A stretch of 60,981 nucleotides of DNA. Origin: an uncultured Bacteroidales bacterium. Its GTDB lineage: Bacteria; Bacteroidota; Bacteroidia; Bacteroidales; P3. The stretch's first letter is position 1. Every line of letters begins with the position of its first letter. Both the position numbers and the translations under genes were made by a program. The DNA lies in the NCBI GenBank assembly GCA_949291555.1, contig CASEWE010000012.1, positions 1 to 60,981 on the forward strand, read 5' to 3'. Below the pieces are notes generated by a model that was not told the origin of the DNA, did no database searches, and worked only from the letters and a program-made list of their open reading frames with translations. Below are positions 25,157 through 34,825 of this stretch, in pieces.

Positions 25157-26905
25157 TTATTCCACCACCTTGATGTTTTCGCCGCAGTCTTCCACGATTT
25201 TCTTGTACCAGGATTGCGGATAGGGGGGCATGTCGGGCATGGGGATGCGGTCGGGGCCGTATTCTGTACGCTCGAACTCGCCGTTCTTGGTGGTCTTCTT
25301 GATATTGCCGTCGATGTATTTCACTAAGAGGTATTCGCTCAGTTTCTTCCAGCGGGCGAACATCAGCTGGGCCTGGGCGTTCGAGAAACCGTTGGCAAAC
25401 GTTTCCAGCGTGGCCGGGTCGGTTTCATCTTTCATTTTCTGGTCGTTGGCCGCCACTTTTTGCTGGAAGCCCTGTTCGAGCTCGAATTGGACTTTCTGGA
25501 TGTCGACAATCATGTCTTTGTAACGGCTGTAGGCGAAATTGGTCACTTGGTTGAACAGCCAGAAAGCCGAAGTGGGCGAATATTCGGCCATGTTCCCGTT
25601 GCCTACGCGGAAGCAGAGGGGGATTTCGGTGATACCGCAATACATGGGCACGTAGCAGGTGGAGTAGGTGTCGTCCACGCCGAACCAGAGAATGCCGCCG
25701 ATGGCATCGGGCAGCCAGGAACGGCTCTGGGCGATGAACGAGAAGCCTGTCTGCTGGGTGGAGGTGGCTCTTTCGTGGATGTATTTCCGCCCGTCCACTT
25801 CAAAGTCCATGGGCCTCCAGCGGTAAGGGCAGGCAAAGGGGCCGGCTCCTACATCCTTGGTCATGTCCATCGACGTGCCTTCGTAATGGTCGCGCATGAA
25901 ATCGAACATGTCGTTGAGGGTGAGTTTGCGGTCGGGCTTGATCCAGAGCGGCATGCGGTTGGCGGGGTTCTCGCCGCGGGCGTAGTCTTCGTATTGCAAG
26001 GCCTCCTTGGGATTGGCTTTCATGAAACCGGCCCAGACCCGGGCTTCGCAGCCACGCAGGCCGCTGAAAGTGAGCGGGCAATAGGTGTCGGCGAAACTGA
26101 AGTCTTCGAATTTCCCGTCATAGAGGCCGATCGCTTTGGCGTAATCGACCACATCGGCCGAATACATGCACTCCACGGTGGGCAAGTTGTATTTCCGGGC
26201 CAGTTCCTTGCTGCTGATGGAGGTTTTTCCATCGGAAGGCTTGATGGTGGTGATGCGGGCTTGGTTGGCATGGCCGGAAATGTAACCGTCGGGAATGCGG
26301 TAGGCCACCCAGACGGCCCCTTTGGTGTTGCGCTTGGGATCGGGTTTGCCGTTCTTGCCCATGATTTTCTGGCCTTTGCCTACCATTTCCATGATCCACA
26401 CTTCATCGGGGTCTTGGATCGAGAACGATTCCCCGGCGGAAGCGTAACCGTAGGTGCTGGTGAGCTCGTGCATGATTTTGATCGCTTCGCGAGCGGTCTT
26501 GGCTCTTTGCAAAGTAATGTAAATCAGGCTGCCATAGTCCATGATACCGGTCGTGTCGACCAATTCGGGCCGGCCGCCGAAGGTGGTTTCGGCAATAGCC
26601 ACTTGATGCTCGTTGATGTTGCCGACCACCGAGTAGGTATGGAGGGCTTGCTTGATTTGGCCCAATTTTCGGCCGGTGTCCCATTCGTAGATGTCCATCA
26701 TCGTGCCTTCGGGGTAATCGGCAGCGGGCCGGTAGTAAAGTTCGCCGTAAAGCACGTGCGAGTCTGCCGCGTAGCTGATCATGGTCGAGCCGTCTTTGCT
26801 GGCGCCTTTGGTAATGAGGAAGTTTGTGCAGGCTTGCACGCTCCCTGCGCCGATGAAAGCCAGGGCTCCCAAGGCGAGGATGAGTTTTTTGAAGTGTTGT
26901 TTCAT
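25157..26905 (-). CDS. C69 family dipeptidase, exported Ntn hydrolase
   Basis: The start ATG 26905 (MKQHFKKLILALGALAF) gives 582 residues. The signal peptide ends at SVQA and the next residue is Cys26 (ACTNFLITKGAS), the expected N-terminal nucleophile of the Ntn fold in the C69/PepD family. Further family motifs are YAADSH, NEHQVAIAETTFGGR and GESFSIQDPDEVWIMEM. It probably releases dipeptides from peptides in the periplasm, or on the surface if lipidated. It is monocistronic, with a strong terminator downstream and a divergent DUF3109 gene upstream. Confidence 0.92.
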   Translation of the reverse strand: MKQHFKKLILALGALAFIGAGSVQACTNFLITKGASKDGSTMISYAADSHVLYGELYYRPAADYPEGTMMDIYEWDTGRKLGQIKQALHTYSVVGNINEHQVAIAETTFGGRPELVDTTGIMDYGSLIYITLQRAKTAREAIKIMHELTSTYGYASAGESFSIQDPDEVWIMEMVGKGQKIMGKNGKPDPKRNTKGAVWVAYRIPDGYISGHANQARITTIKPSDGKTSISSKELARKYNLPTVECMYSADVVDYAKAIGLYDGKFEDFSFADTYCPLTFSGLRGCEARVWAGFMKANPKEALQYEDYARGENPANRMPLWIKPDRKLTLNDMFDFMRDHYEGTSMDMTKDVGAGPFACPYRWRPMDFEVDGRKYIHERATSTQQTGFSFIAQSRSWLPDAIGGILWFGVDDTYSTCYVPMYCGITEIPLCFRVGNGNMAEYSPTSAFWLFNQVTNFAYSRYKDMIVDIQKVQFELEQGFQQKVAANDQKMKDETDPATLETFANGFSNAQAQLMFARWKKLSEYLLVKYIDGNIKKTTKNGEFERTEYGPDRIPMPDMPPYPQSWYKKIVEDCGENIKVVE

Positions 26906-27208
26906 AACGTGTATTGAAAGGTTTGTAAAATATGCCGGTGAAGAAACCATCGCTGTGCTGGTTTTTTCATGACGCGCGCCTTCATGGCGCCGGCGCCGGT
27001 ATTCAAGCGTGCGCCTTTACGGCATGGGCCGAAAGGCTTTTTGAATGCCGGCTGTCGGCGGATTCCGGGAAGGTATTCCCCGGGCCGCAAAAGCCGAAAA
27101 AGGTTAAAAGTAAGAAAAAACGCGGAACAAACCAAATGCCTGCTGGCTTTGTTTTGCGAATATCGGCCTTGCTATGTATTTTCGCGGCGGATAGGAGGGA
27201 CTTTCCGC
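26906..27208. other. Divergent intergenic region between the C69 peptidase and DUF3109 genes
   Basis: About 300 bases with no gene. It contains the perfect 12-base palindrome GGCGCCGGCGCC at 26986-26997. No TAnnTTTG element was convincing in either direction. Confidence 0.4.
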
Positions 27209-27802
27209 ATGATTATCATTCAAGACACATTGGTTTCGGACGAAATCTTTACCGAATGCTTTTGCTGCGATTTGTCCAAATGCAAAGGCCTTTGCTGCAT
27301 AGAGGGCGATGCCGGCGCGCCCTTGGAAAAGGAAGAAGTGCCGCTGTTGGAGAAGTATTACCCGCAGTACAAGGATTATATGACTCCTGAAGCCTGCCGC
27401 GTCGTGGAAGAAAAGGGGTTTTACGAGGTTTTTCCTTTAGACCGGAGCCTGACCACCCCCTTGATGGACGGGGGTGGCCAATGCGTCTACTTGGCCCGGG
27501 GCGCAGACGGCGTGGCTTATTGCGCTGTGGAAATGGCTTTCCGCGCCGGGAAAATCCCTTTCCGCAAGCCGGTTTCCTGCCATCTTTTCCCGATCAGGAT
27601 CCAACACTATCCCCAATACGATGCCGTGAATTATTTCCGGTGGCATATTTGCCGCGATGCCTGCGTGGCGGGCCGGCGGAAAGGCATTCCCGTGTTCCGT
27701 TTCCTTAAAGAGCCGTTGGTTGCGCGCTTCGGAGAAGAATGGTACAAGCAGGCCGAAGCGGTTTACGAAGGCGTTTTTGCCCCCCGCCATCGACCCGGGT
27801 GA
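27209..27802 (+). CDS. DUF3109 family cysteine-rich protein
   Basis: The start ATG 27209 (MIIIQDTLVSDEIFTECFCC) is preceded by GGAGGG at a workable distance and gives 197 residues. Cysteines are arranged as CFCCDLSKCKGLCC near the N-terminus, then QCVYL, YCAVE, SCHLFPIR and HICRDAC, the pattern of the DUF3109 family, related to zinc- or iron-chelating YkgJ-type proteins. It is cytoplasmic with no signal peptide. The reaction is unknown; a bound metal or Fe-S cluster is inferred from the cysteines. It converges with the macroglobulin gene, with 73 bases between stops. Confidence 0.88.
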   Translation: MIIIQDTLVSDEIFTECFCCDLSKCKGLCCIEGDAGAPLEKEEVPLLEKYYPQYKDYMTPEACRVVEEKGFYEVFPLDRSLTTPLMDGGGQCVYLARGADGVAYCAVEMAFRAGKIPFRKPVSCHLFPIRIQHYPQYDAVNYFRWHICRDACVAGRRKGIPVFRFLKEPLVARFGEEWYKQAEAVYEGVFAPRHRPG

Positions 27803-27875
27803 TCTTTTGCCATCGGCCTCCGGGCCGAAGCCGGCTGCTGCGGACGGCCGCCGGCTTAAGGTTGCCGGCAAGGCC

Positions 27876-30800
27876 TTACTCGATCCGGATGAATCCCCCT
27901 TGGCTATGGCTGCCGAAGCCCGATTCGTTCTGGCTTTCGACTTGCGAGGGGCCGTGGCTGAAAACGCCCCGGTTCTGCGCTTTGAGCCGGAAAGAGAGGA
28001 AGTAGGTGCCTTTGGGCAGGAATTCGAAGAAATAATCCACGGAGCTGTCGTCCACGTCTTTGTAGCAAGGGAAACCGCTTTCGTAATCCCAGCCCGATTG
28101 GGTCGATGCCCATTCCAGGCCGGCAGGCCGGGGGCTGTTGACCCGCACGTAGTGGAAATCGCGCCGGGCTTTGATTTCTATGACCGATTCCACCATATCG
28201 CCTTGCCGGAAACCTTTTCCGCCGGTTTTGCGGTAATGCTGCCGGATTACCAGGCTGCCATCTCCTTCGTGGGCGTGGATGGAAGCCATTTCGCGGGTGG
28301 AAGCGGCGCGCAGGCTGCCGAACCCGCAAGCGGAAGAAGCGAAAAAGAGGCTTTTGCGGGCCTTTTCCGCGTCTTTTTCTGCCTGTTTCCGGGAAGATCC
28401 CTCCTGTTTTTCCCATTTTACGCGGAGCCGGTTGCGGAATGTTTCCAGTTCGTTGCCGGAAAAGTTTTCCTCGAAATTTTCCTGCCGGGTTTCCAAGCGG
28501 TTTTTCCCAAGTTCGAATACCCAGTTCCCGGATTCTTCCCGGGAAGAGTCTTGCAGGCTTTCAGACAGCAGCAGGGCAGAGGCCCAGGCAACCAGCTGCC
28601 GCGTCCCGATTCCTCCGGCAGGATTGGAGAAATCGAGGCTTTGCTGCTGGCTCGGGAACCAGTTGAGTATTTCCCGGCATTGTTCCCGTAGCGAGTCCTG
28701 CCCTTTCCCGGTTTTGATCGGTGAAAGCGCGGCTTTCCCGTAGGCTTTGGCCAAAGCGGCCATGCTTTGCATCCGGCGGCCCGGGGTGGAGCCCAAGGCT
28801 TCCCTTTTCCAATACATTCCTTGCCGGGCATCGTACAGGGCTCTCCGGTTCAGGTTCTCGAGCACGGCCAAGGCTTGGCCGTGCAGGTTTTCCGACAAAA
28901 GGCAAGACAGCAGCAAGGCTTGGCCCTCCAAGGAAAGCTCCCGGTAAAAACGGAATGCTTGGCCCAAGTAATACGGTTTCATCGTCCGGATGCTTCCTCC
29001 TTGGCTCAATTGCGGCCAAACCGCGCACAAATGGAGGAAACGCAGTTTTTCCATGGCCGGGGCTTGCGCTTGGCCGGACTCGTTTTCCTGGCAGGTGTCG
29101 CGCCGGTAGTATTCTTCCATGCGCAGGGCAAGGTTCTGCAATGTCCGGGCAGCGGTTTCATGCCAGCCATCGAGTTTTTGCAAGTCTTTTTGCGGGATTG
29201 CGGCGAGGCTTTCCAGCACCAGCAGTCCCGTTTCGAAAGAAGCGGGGCTTTCCCGGAGCCAGCCGAAGCCGCCGTCCTCCTTGCGGAAAGAAAGCAGGAC
29301 AGGCCACAGGCTTTCCCAGTCTTTTCCGCTGAAATAGGCGGCGGATAGCTTGTCTGCGGCCATGAACGCGGTTTTGCAGCTGTCTGCGGCTTTTTCGGAC
29401 AGGATTTCCCGCAAGAGCGGTTCGGCGGAAGCATTGAACCGGAGAGAGAGGCTGTCGCAAGGCAAGTCGAAACCGGTGCGGATTCCGGCTTCCTCTCCTT
29501 TCCGGACGCAAAAAGTTTGGTATTGGTGCAAGCGCGAACGGTTCTCTTCAACGGGGATGTCGACGACAATCCGGTCGTGCAGCCGTTGCTGGCCGTTTCC
29601 GATGGTCGCGCGGGCTTGGAAGGAGATTCTGAGCTGTGCCCATTCCGGGCTTGTTTTCAAAGGCAGCTCGATAGCGCCTTGGGCGTTTTGCAGCAAGGTG
29701 TCCCGGTGCAGGGTGGCCGCTTTTTCCCAGGCGGAAGAACCGGAAGCGCGGGCTTCCGCCGTTATTTCCCATTCCAGACTGGAATTTTTCCCGCTTTTCC
29801 AGCAAGAGTCTTTTATCAGGTAGCGGCAGGCAAGCAAAACCGAATCGCCTTTCCTGACAAAGCGCGGCGTTTGCGGATAGAGCATGAGCGCTTGGTTCAC
29901 GAGGATTTCCTTTTCTATGCGTCCGGCGTGGAAACGGTTGGTATAGGCAAAGGCTTGGAGTTTGAGACGCCCGAAGTATTGCGGGTATTCAAGCGGGAGG
30001 CATGCCCGGAACCCGGCTCCGTCTTTTTCCCATTCCACCAATCGGAAAAGCACCTCCGGGCGGAAGTCCGACCGGAGGGCGGCCATCTGCGCATCGGAGC
30101 CGGGCAGGGTCCCGGCATTGCCGTCGGCTCGGGCATCGGTTTCCGGAACGGCTTTCCCCAGCAAGGGAGCATCGAGGGAAGGCGCTGCTTCTCCTTTGAC
30201 CAAGGCCGTTTTCATTCCGGACCGCAGAGCCAAGGCGTTCATCCGGGCATGGAATTGCAATGCCGGGAATCCATCCCAGTCGAGGCGTGCCGGGAAAGGC
30301 GGGTAAGCGGCGGCAGGATGCTCGATTCCGGCAGGATAGAGATACAGGTGTGTCTCGTTGTCGGGGATGGGAGCTAAATCCCATCCGGTAAGATAGGCCC
30401 GGCGGAACGGAGGCAAGAGAAGGGAGGGGGCAAGGCGGGCATCGGCATCGGAAAGGTTCGCTCCGGAGGGCCAAGGACTGCCGTTGGCGGAAAAGAAGTC
30501 CAAGGATTGGTCGTACAGGGCTGCAATCAAGGCTTGGGGTTCGCCCATGCCTGTTTCCGGAAAGGGAATCCGGAAGCAAAGCGTATCCTTCACGCCCGGC
30601 AGGACTTGGGTTTCCAACCGGCAAATATCCCAGTTCAGCCGTTTGCATTGTTTGGGAAGAATGATTTCGCTGCTTCGCAGGATGGCACGGCCGCCGGCTT
30701 GGAAAAACAAGGAGGCCGCCCAGTCGGATGCGGTGTCGAGGGCAATGGGCTCCAAGGTGTGCAGGTGGAGTCCGGGTTCGATGCGCTTTTCTGTCTGAAA

Positions 30801-33800
30801 GCAATTCCCTTGGGCATCTTCTATCCGGATCCGTCCTTGCAGGGGAAAGGGAAGGGGATTGCCTATGGCTAAGCCTACCGTGGTTTTCCCTTCGTGCAGT
30901 TGCACTCCTTGCGGGCAAAGCAGGAACGCGGCGGAATTCATGCCGCGGGGAAGTTCCCGGCCTGTCTGCGCTATGCAGACCCGTTCGGTCCGGGAAAGGA
31001 TCTGCCCGTCGGGCGTGCGGGCGGCGAGCCGGATTTCGTAGATTCCGGGAGCCCAGTCTGCCGGGAGAACCAGTTTCCCTGAATCGCGAAGCAGGCGGGT
31101 TTGCCGGGAGGAAAGTTCGATCTTTTCCCGGACAAGGCTTCCGGCCCGGGAAATCTCATCGAAATAGGGTTCGTAAGGAAGAAGCTGCTTGAAGCGGGAG
31201 GATGAAACATAGCGGGTTTCCTTTTGCGGAAGCGCGCCGCTGCCGAAGTCTTGCGCGATTTGGTGGAGCGGGGAGGCGAAGGGCGAGGTTTCCAAAGTGT
31301 CGGAAAGAAGATACGCTTCTGCTTCCGGACAGGTTTGTTGCCAGGTTTGGCCGGGTTCGAGCCCGGACATGGAAAAAAGCAGGTATCCTGGGGCGTTGAA
31401 CCACGCTTGCCCGTTGCCGACTATCAGTTCGGGGTTCTCGCATTCCAAGGCATAAGCGGTTTTAAGCGGAATGCGGGCTTGGAATGCCTGGGTTTCGCCT
31501 CCGGCATCGGAAAGCTCCCCTTCTATTTCGTAATAGCAAGCTGAGCAGGCTTTTTGCAAGGAGGCGTCGTCGAGGGTGGAATCTTGGCGGAAACGGATTT
31601 CGAAAACCCCTTCTTCCGAAACGGGGATCTGGTTTTCGGCCACTAAGGCACGGTTTCCGCCTTGTCCGGGAAAAGAACCCGGATAGCGCAAGAGGGAAGG
31701 GCTCGCGTTCCGGTAGACCCGGAACCGGGCAGATCCGGCTTTGACCGCTTGGCCGTTGAGGTAACGCGCCCGGCCTTTGAGCGTGAAGACCCCTTGGCGA
31801 GGCCGGAGCGGGATTTCTTCCCATGAAATTTCGAAGCTTGGCCGTTTGTAGTTTTCCACTTCCAACGTGCAGGAGGAAGGGAAGCCCGGCGTGGAAGCTT
31901 GCCAGAAGCCGGCTTTGGCATCGGCGGGAATCTGGAAAGCCAGGCGGGCAATCCCATTGGGTTCCACGGGCAGGGTGAAGATTTTCCAAGTACGGTTGTC
32001 GGGATCTTCAATCGATACTTGGATTTCTTTCGGGTGGGCAAGGAACCCGCTTTCCCCGGCAGCGAAAGCGGAGTTTTCCAGATGAGGGACAAGGAGCAGG
32101 AAGAGTTTTACCGAGTCGCCTTTCCGGTAAACCGGCAAGTTGTTGAAGTAGCATACCGACTGGATTCCTTTCCACGGATTGCCGGCCTGCTCGACGGGAT
32201 GCCTGTCCCGGGCCGGGGAAGGGTGGCTGAGGGCGATACCCTTTTGGCTCCAGAGCGTGTCTTGCCCCAAGGTGAGGCGCAGCAGCAAAGGCGCATGCCA
32301 GATTCCTTCTTCCACAAGGGAGGAATCCATAGCGAACCGGCCGTCTTTTCCCGTGAAAGAGGTGGCGATCCTTTGCAAGCGGTTTGTCCCGTGTTCGTAT
32401 CGATAATGGTTTTGGAAAACGTCCACGCGGGCTCCGGGCAAAGGCTTCCCGTCTTCCCGGTTCATGCAGAACCCTTCCCAACGGCTTCTGTTCCTTTTTT
32501 CCGGATAGCAGAAATAGGCCAGGTCCGACACTTGGATGATTTGGTAATCGGGCGGGTAGGTATCGGTTGGAACAGGGGCTTTTTCCGGGTAACGGCGTTC
32601 GAGGATACGCGTTTCTATCGCATAAAACCCTTTTTCCAAGGGAGGGAAAAGGATTTTCCCGCGATGATGCAGGAGATCCTCTTCGTTGAAGGGGAGGGGA
32701 CAGGAATGGATCGGAACGGTGTCGGTTCCCGCTTTGAAAAGCTCTTGCAGGAATTTTTCAAGATTGGAGGCTTCCAGGCAGGCTCTTGCTCCGGGCTCGT
32801 CCAATTTGAGGAAACGGTAGCCGAACGCGGCGCAGTTCTTTTCCCTGACGGTGGCGGGGATGGCTTTCCCGGGGATTTGCACCTGCGGTAATTCCACGGT
32901 CAAAGAAACAGAAAGGAGATTGTCTAAAAGGATTTTGCTTTGGGTGCATCCCCAGCTGCCGGGATAAGCCAAGGCTTGCCGGGCCAGAGCTTCGGCTTGG
33001 AGAGGAGCCGTGTCCTGCTTGGGGAAGGCAAGCAGGTAGAGGATATCCCCGTTGGCGATGCTGCCGGGATATTTGCTTCTCAAGTCCAGAAGGGCCTTTT
33101 CATAGGCTTGCGGGCCGATTTTCCCTTGCAGGCGTTCTTGACGGAGGTGGCGGATTTCCATGTCGGCCAAGGCTAAAACCGAATCCGGATCAGGGAGTTG
33201 AAGGATGAAATCGCGTATGCCTGCAAAGACGGTTTCCGCCTTTTCTTCCAAACGGGCTTCCGGGAAAAAGGTCTGCATCCGGCAGAGCAAGTCCCAGGCT
33301 TGGTAGCGTAAAACAAGGGGCAGGCAGGGCTGGTAGGAGGTCTGGAACGGGGCCGGGACGAGGGCGGCGCTATCGTACCGTTGCTGTTGTTCCGGCGTGC
33401 CGGCCGGCATGCTGTTGCTGGATTTTTCAAGATGGGACAAGATGGCTTCCAGAAATTCGTCACGGCTCCAGGATTCCAGTCCGCTGGCCGTGCGGCTTTC
33501 TGTTTGCCGGATTCGATTCCGGCGTTTTTCCTTTTTCCCCGGTTCTTCCGTCCGGTTCCTTTCCGGGTTTTCGACCGGGAGAATGTCAGGAGCGGGTCCG
33601 AAGCCGGGGGCATCTTGCGGGAAAGGTTTCCTTTGGCAGTATTCCCAGAGGGCTTGGGCCGTCAGCCCGTGGTATGCGGCCGCGGCAAGCGGGTCGCGCT
33701 CTGTTGCGGCGTGCCGGGAGAAAAGCGCGATGGTCTTTTCCGGCGAATCGTCCTCGATTTCTTCTATCTGGCGGGCTTTGGCCAGGACTTGCGCGAGGGT

Positions 33801-33911
33801 TTCCACGGCATCGGGCTTGCTTTGCGCCGGGGCGGCGGGCATTGCGGCGGGCATTGCGGCGAGCAGGAACACGAGGATGCGGGCGATAGGATGCAGGGCG
33901 GGATGTTTCAT
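27876..33911 (-). CDS. Very large alpha-2-macroglobulin-like periplasmic protein
   Basis: This 2011-residue protein has a signal peptide (ARILVFLLAAMPAAMPAAPAQ, with a small internal duplication of AAMP). The N-terminal third is helical, followed by macroglobulin-like beta domains including a carboxypeptidase-regulatory-like insert (GFCMNREDGKPLPGARVDVF) and YRKGDSVKLFLLLVP. A bait-like and alpha-helical (TED-like) region follows, then a C-terminal receptor-binding-like domain with MVESVIEI and FEFLPKGTYFLSFRLKA. At the place where thioester macroglobulins have GCxEQ there is Cys1512 in DSCKTAFMAADKL without the Glu-Gln, so a thioester is unlikely. Family members trap proteases to protect the cell envelope. 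It is 42 bases downstream of the 164-residue gene and probably co-transcribed. Longer than E. coli YfhM (1653). Confidence 0.87.
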   Translation of the reverse strand: MKHPALHPIARILVFLLAAMPAAMPAAPAQSKPDAVETLAQVLAKARQIEEIEDDSPEKTIALFSRHAATERDPLAAAAYHGLTAQALWEYCQRKPFPQDAPGFGPAPDILPVENPERNRTEEPGKKEKRRNRIRQTESRTASGLESWSRDEFLEAILSHLEKSSNSMPAGTPEQQQRYDSAALVPAPFQTSYQPCLPLVLRYQAWDLLCRMQTFFPEARLEEKAETVFAGIRDFILQLPDPDSVLALADMEIRHLRQERLQGKIGPQAYEKALLDLRSKYPGSIANGDILYLLAFPKQDTAPLQAEALARQALAYPGSWGCTQSKILLDNLLSVSLTVELPQVQIPGKAIPATVREKNCAAFGYRFLKLDEPGARACLEASNLEKFLQELFKAGTDTVPIHSCPLPFNEEDLLHHRGKILFPPLEKGFYAIETRILERRYPEKAPVPTDTYPPDYQIIQVSDLAYFCYPEKRNRSRWEGFCMNREDGKPLPGARVDVFQNHYRYEHGTNRLQRIATSFTGKDGRFAMDSSLVEEGIWHAPLLLRLTLGQDTLWSQKGIALSHPSPARDRHPVEQAGNPWKGIQSVCYFNNLPVYRKGDSVKLFLLLVPHLENSAFAAGESGFLAHPKEIQVSIEDPDNRTWKIFTLPVEPNGIARLAFQIPADAKAGFWQASTPGFPSSCTLEVENYKRPSFEISWEEIPLRPRQGVFTLKGRARYLNGQAVKAGSARFRVYRNASPSLLRYPGSFPGQGGNRALVAENQIPVSEEGVFEIRFRQDSTLDDASLQKACSACYYEIEGELSDAGGETQAFQARIPLKTAYALECENPELIVGNGQAWFNAPGYLLFSMSGLEPGQTWQQTCPEAEAYLLSDTLETSPFASPLHQIAQDFGSGALPQKETRYVSSSRFKQLLPYEPYFDEISRAGSLVREKIELSSRQTRLLRDSGKLVLPADWAPGIYEIRLAARTPDGQILSRTERVCIAQTGRELPRGMNSAAFLLCPQGVQLHEGKTTVGLAIGNPLPFPLQGRIRIEDAQGNCFQTEKRIEPGLHLHTLEPIALDTASDWAASLFFQAGGRAILRSSEIILPKQCKRLNWDICRLETQVLPGVKDTLCFRIPFPETGMGEPQALIAALYDQSLDFFSANGSPWPSGANLSDADARLAPSLLLPPFRRAYLTGWDLAPIPDNETHLYLYPAGIEHPAAAYPPFPARLDWDGFPALQFHARMNALALRSGMKTALVKGEAAPSLDAPLLGKAVPETDARADGNAGTLPGSDAQMAALRSDFRPEVLFRLVEWEKDGAGFRACLPLEYPQYFGRLKLQAFAYTNRFHAGRIEKEILVNQALMLYPQTPRFVRKGDSVLLACRYLIKDSCWKSGKNSSLEWEITAEARASGSSAWEKAATLHRDTLLQNAQGAIELPLKTSPEWAQLRISFQARATIGNGQQRLHDRIVVDIPVEENRSRLHQYQTFCVRKGEEAGIRTGFDLPCDSLSLRFNASAEPLLREILSEKAADSCKTAFMAADKLSAAYFSGKDWESLWPVLLSFRKEDGGFGWLRESPASFETGLLVLESLAAIPQKDLQKLDGWHETAARTLQNLALRMEEYYRRDTCQENESGQAQAPAMEKLRFLHLCAVWPQLSQGGSIRTMKPYYLGQAFRFYRELSLEGQALLLSCLLSENLHGQALAVLENLNRRALYDARQGMYWKREALGSTPGRRMQSMAALAKAYGKAALSPIKTGKGQDSLREQCREILNWFPSQQQSLDFSNPAGGIGTRQLVAWASALLLSESLQDSSREESGNWVFELGKNRLETRQENFEENFSGNELETFRNRLRVKWEKQEGSSRKQAEKDAEKARKSLFFASSACGFGSLRAASTREMASIHAHEGDGSLVIRQHYRKTGGKGFRQGDMVESVIEIKARRDFHYVRVNSPRPAGLEWASTQSGWDYESGFPCYKDVDDSSVDYFFEFLPKGTYFLSFRLKAQNRGVFSHGPSQVESQNESGFGSHSQGGFIRIE

Positions 33912-33953
33912 GGCAGTCTTTTTTCCGTGCCGGGCTTTGGAAGCGGTCCGGCG

Positions 33954-34448
33954 TTATTCCCAAGAGGCGATCATTTCTTGGAGGGAGAGGAAGTTGTAAA
34001 AATCTTTAAAGTACTTGAAATAGGGGTTTTTACGAGTATTCGCCCTGCTGTTTCCGATTGGCAGGTGCAAGGAAAGGAACACGTCTTGGATATTGTCGAT
34101 CAAGGCCGAAACCGGCACGGGATCCACAAATTCGGCCCCGGCTCCGACTGCGGCAAGGAAAAAGCCCGCCATGGGAAGGTCGGGAATCCAGGCTTGTTGC
34201 GGGCGGTCATTGCCGAAGAAGAACCATTGCACGTGGTCTATTTCGTTGTCGTGCCGGAAAACTTCGAAACGCAAGGCCGGGTTTTCCTCCGGGATGAAGA
34301 CGCGGCGGGTATTATAGAAGTCCCAGTATCCCGACTTGTTCAGGAAATAGGCCAAGCGGTAGGGCGAGAGGTTGGGGGCTTGCAAGGCGAACGCCTGGAT
34401 TTCCTGCGGGGAAACATCGAAATCATCGATCGAAAGCTTGAGTTCCAT
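33954..34448 (-). CDS. Unrecognised 164-residue cytoplasmic protein upstream of the macroglobulin gene
   Basis: The start ATG 34448 (MELKLSIDDFDVSPQEIQAF) gives 164 residues with no signal peptide or membrane segment. I do not recognise the family. It is rich in aromatic residues (SPYRLAYFLNKSGYWDFYNTRR, VQWFFFGNDRPQQAW, NPYFKYFKDFYNFLSL) and reads like a compact alpha/beta domain. It is the first gene of a probable two-gene unit with the macroglobulin (gap 42 bases), transcribed from a promoter near 34826. The composition of a real gene and the conserved-looking start support coding; its role is open. Confidence 0.7.
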   Translation of the reverse strand: MELKLSIDDFDVSPQEIQAFALQAPNLSPYRLAYFLNKSGYWDFYNTRRVFIPEENPALRFEVFRHDNEIDHVQWFFFGNDRPQQAWIPDLPMAGFFLAAVGAGAEFVDPVPVSALIDNIQDVFLSLHLPIGNSRANTRKNPYFKYFKDFYNFLSLQEMIASWE

Positions 34449-34691
34449 TGGGTTCTTTTTTTTCGGTTTTCCCGCAATTGCCGGCTCTCCGCCGGCCTTT
34501 TCCCGCCTCGGCGAAGCAGCAGCGGGGCTTTCTTTGCGGAGCGGCTTGTCGGCGAGGCGGGCTTTCCGCCGGCCTCGCCTCGTTCTTTCCGGTTCGAAGG
34601 GCCGTATTCCGCTTTTTGAAGCATTGCCGGTTGAAGCATGGGCGGAAGAAAGGCGCAACCGGGGTAATGCAAAAAAGATGCCATCGGGGCG

Positions 34692-34729
34692 GCCTGCTTC
34701 CATCGAGCCAGCCTGTTTCCATCGGGCCG
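34692..34729. repeat. Two tandem 19-base repeats with a partial third
   Basis: The unit at 34692-34710 (GCCTGCTTCCATCGAGCCA) and the unit at 34711-34729 (GCCTGTTTCCATCGGGCCG) differ at 3 positions. A partial third copy (GTCTGCTTC) begins at 34730 and a partial copy of the unit end precedes at 34682. They lie in the leader of the 164-residue gene. Confidence 0.55.
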
Positions 34730-34817
34730 GTCTGCTTCGTTGGTTTCGCACAAGGCGGACGACGAGCCTGGCATGCGGGCGGTTCGGGCCATTTCCCGCT
34801 TGTCTGCGGATATTTTG

Positions 34818-34825
34818 TAATTTTG
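34818..34825 (+). promoter_or_regulatory. -7 element for the T9SS cargo gene
   Basis: TAATTTTG matches TAnnTTTG, about 130 bases before the 34955 start. It directly abuts the opposite element at 34826-34833. Confidence 0.45.

Noticed and set aside
29370..29400. Thioester site in the macroglobulin
   Set aside because: Cys1512 is present but is followed by Lys-Thr-Ala rather than x-Glu-Gln, so the thioester cannot form by the known chemistry.
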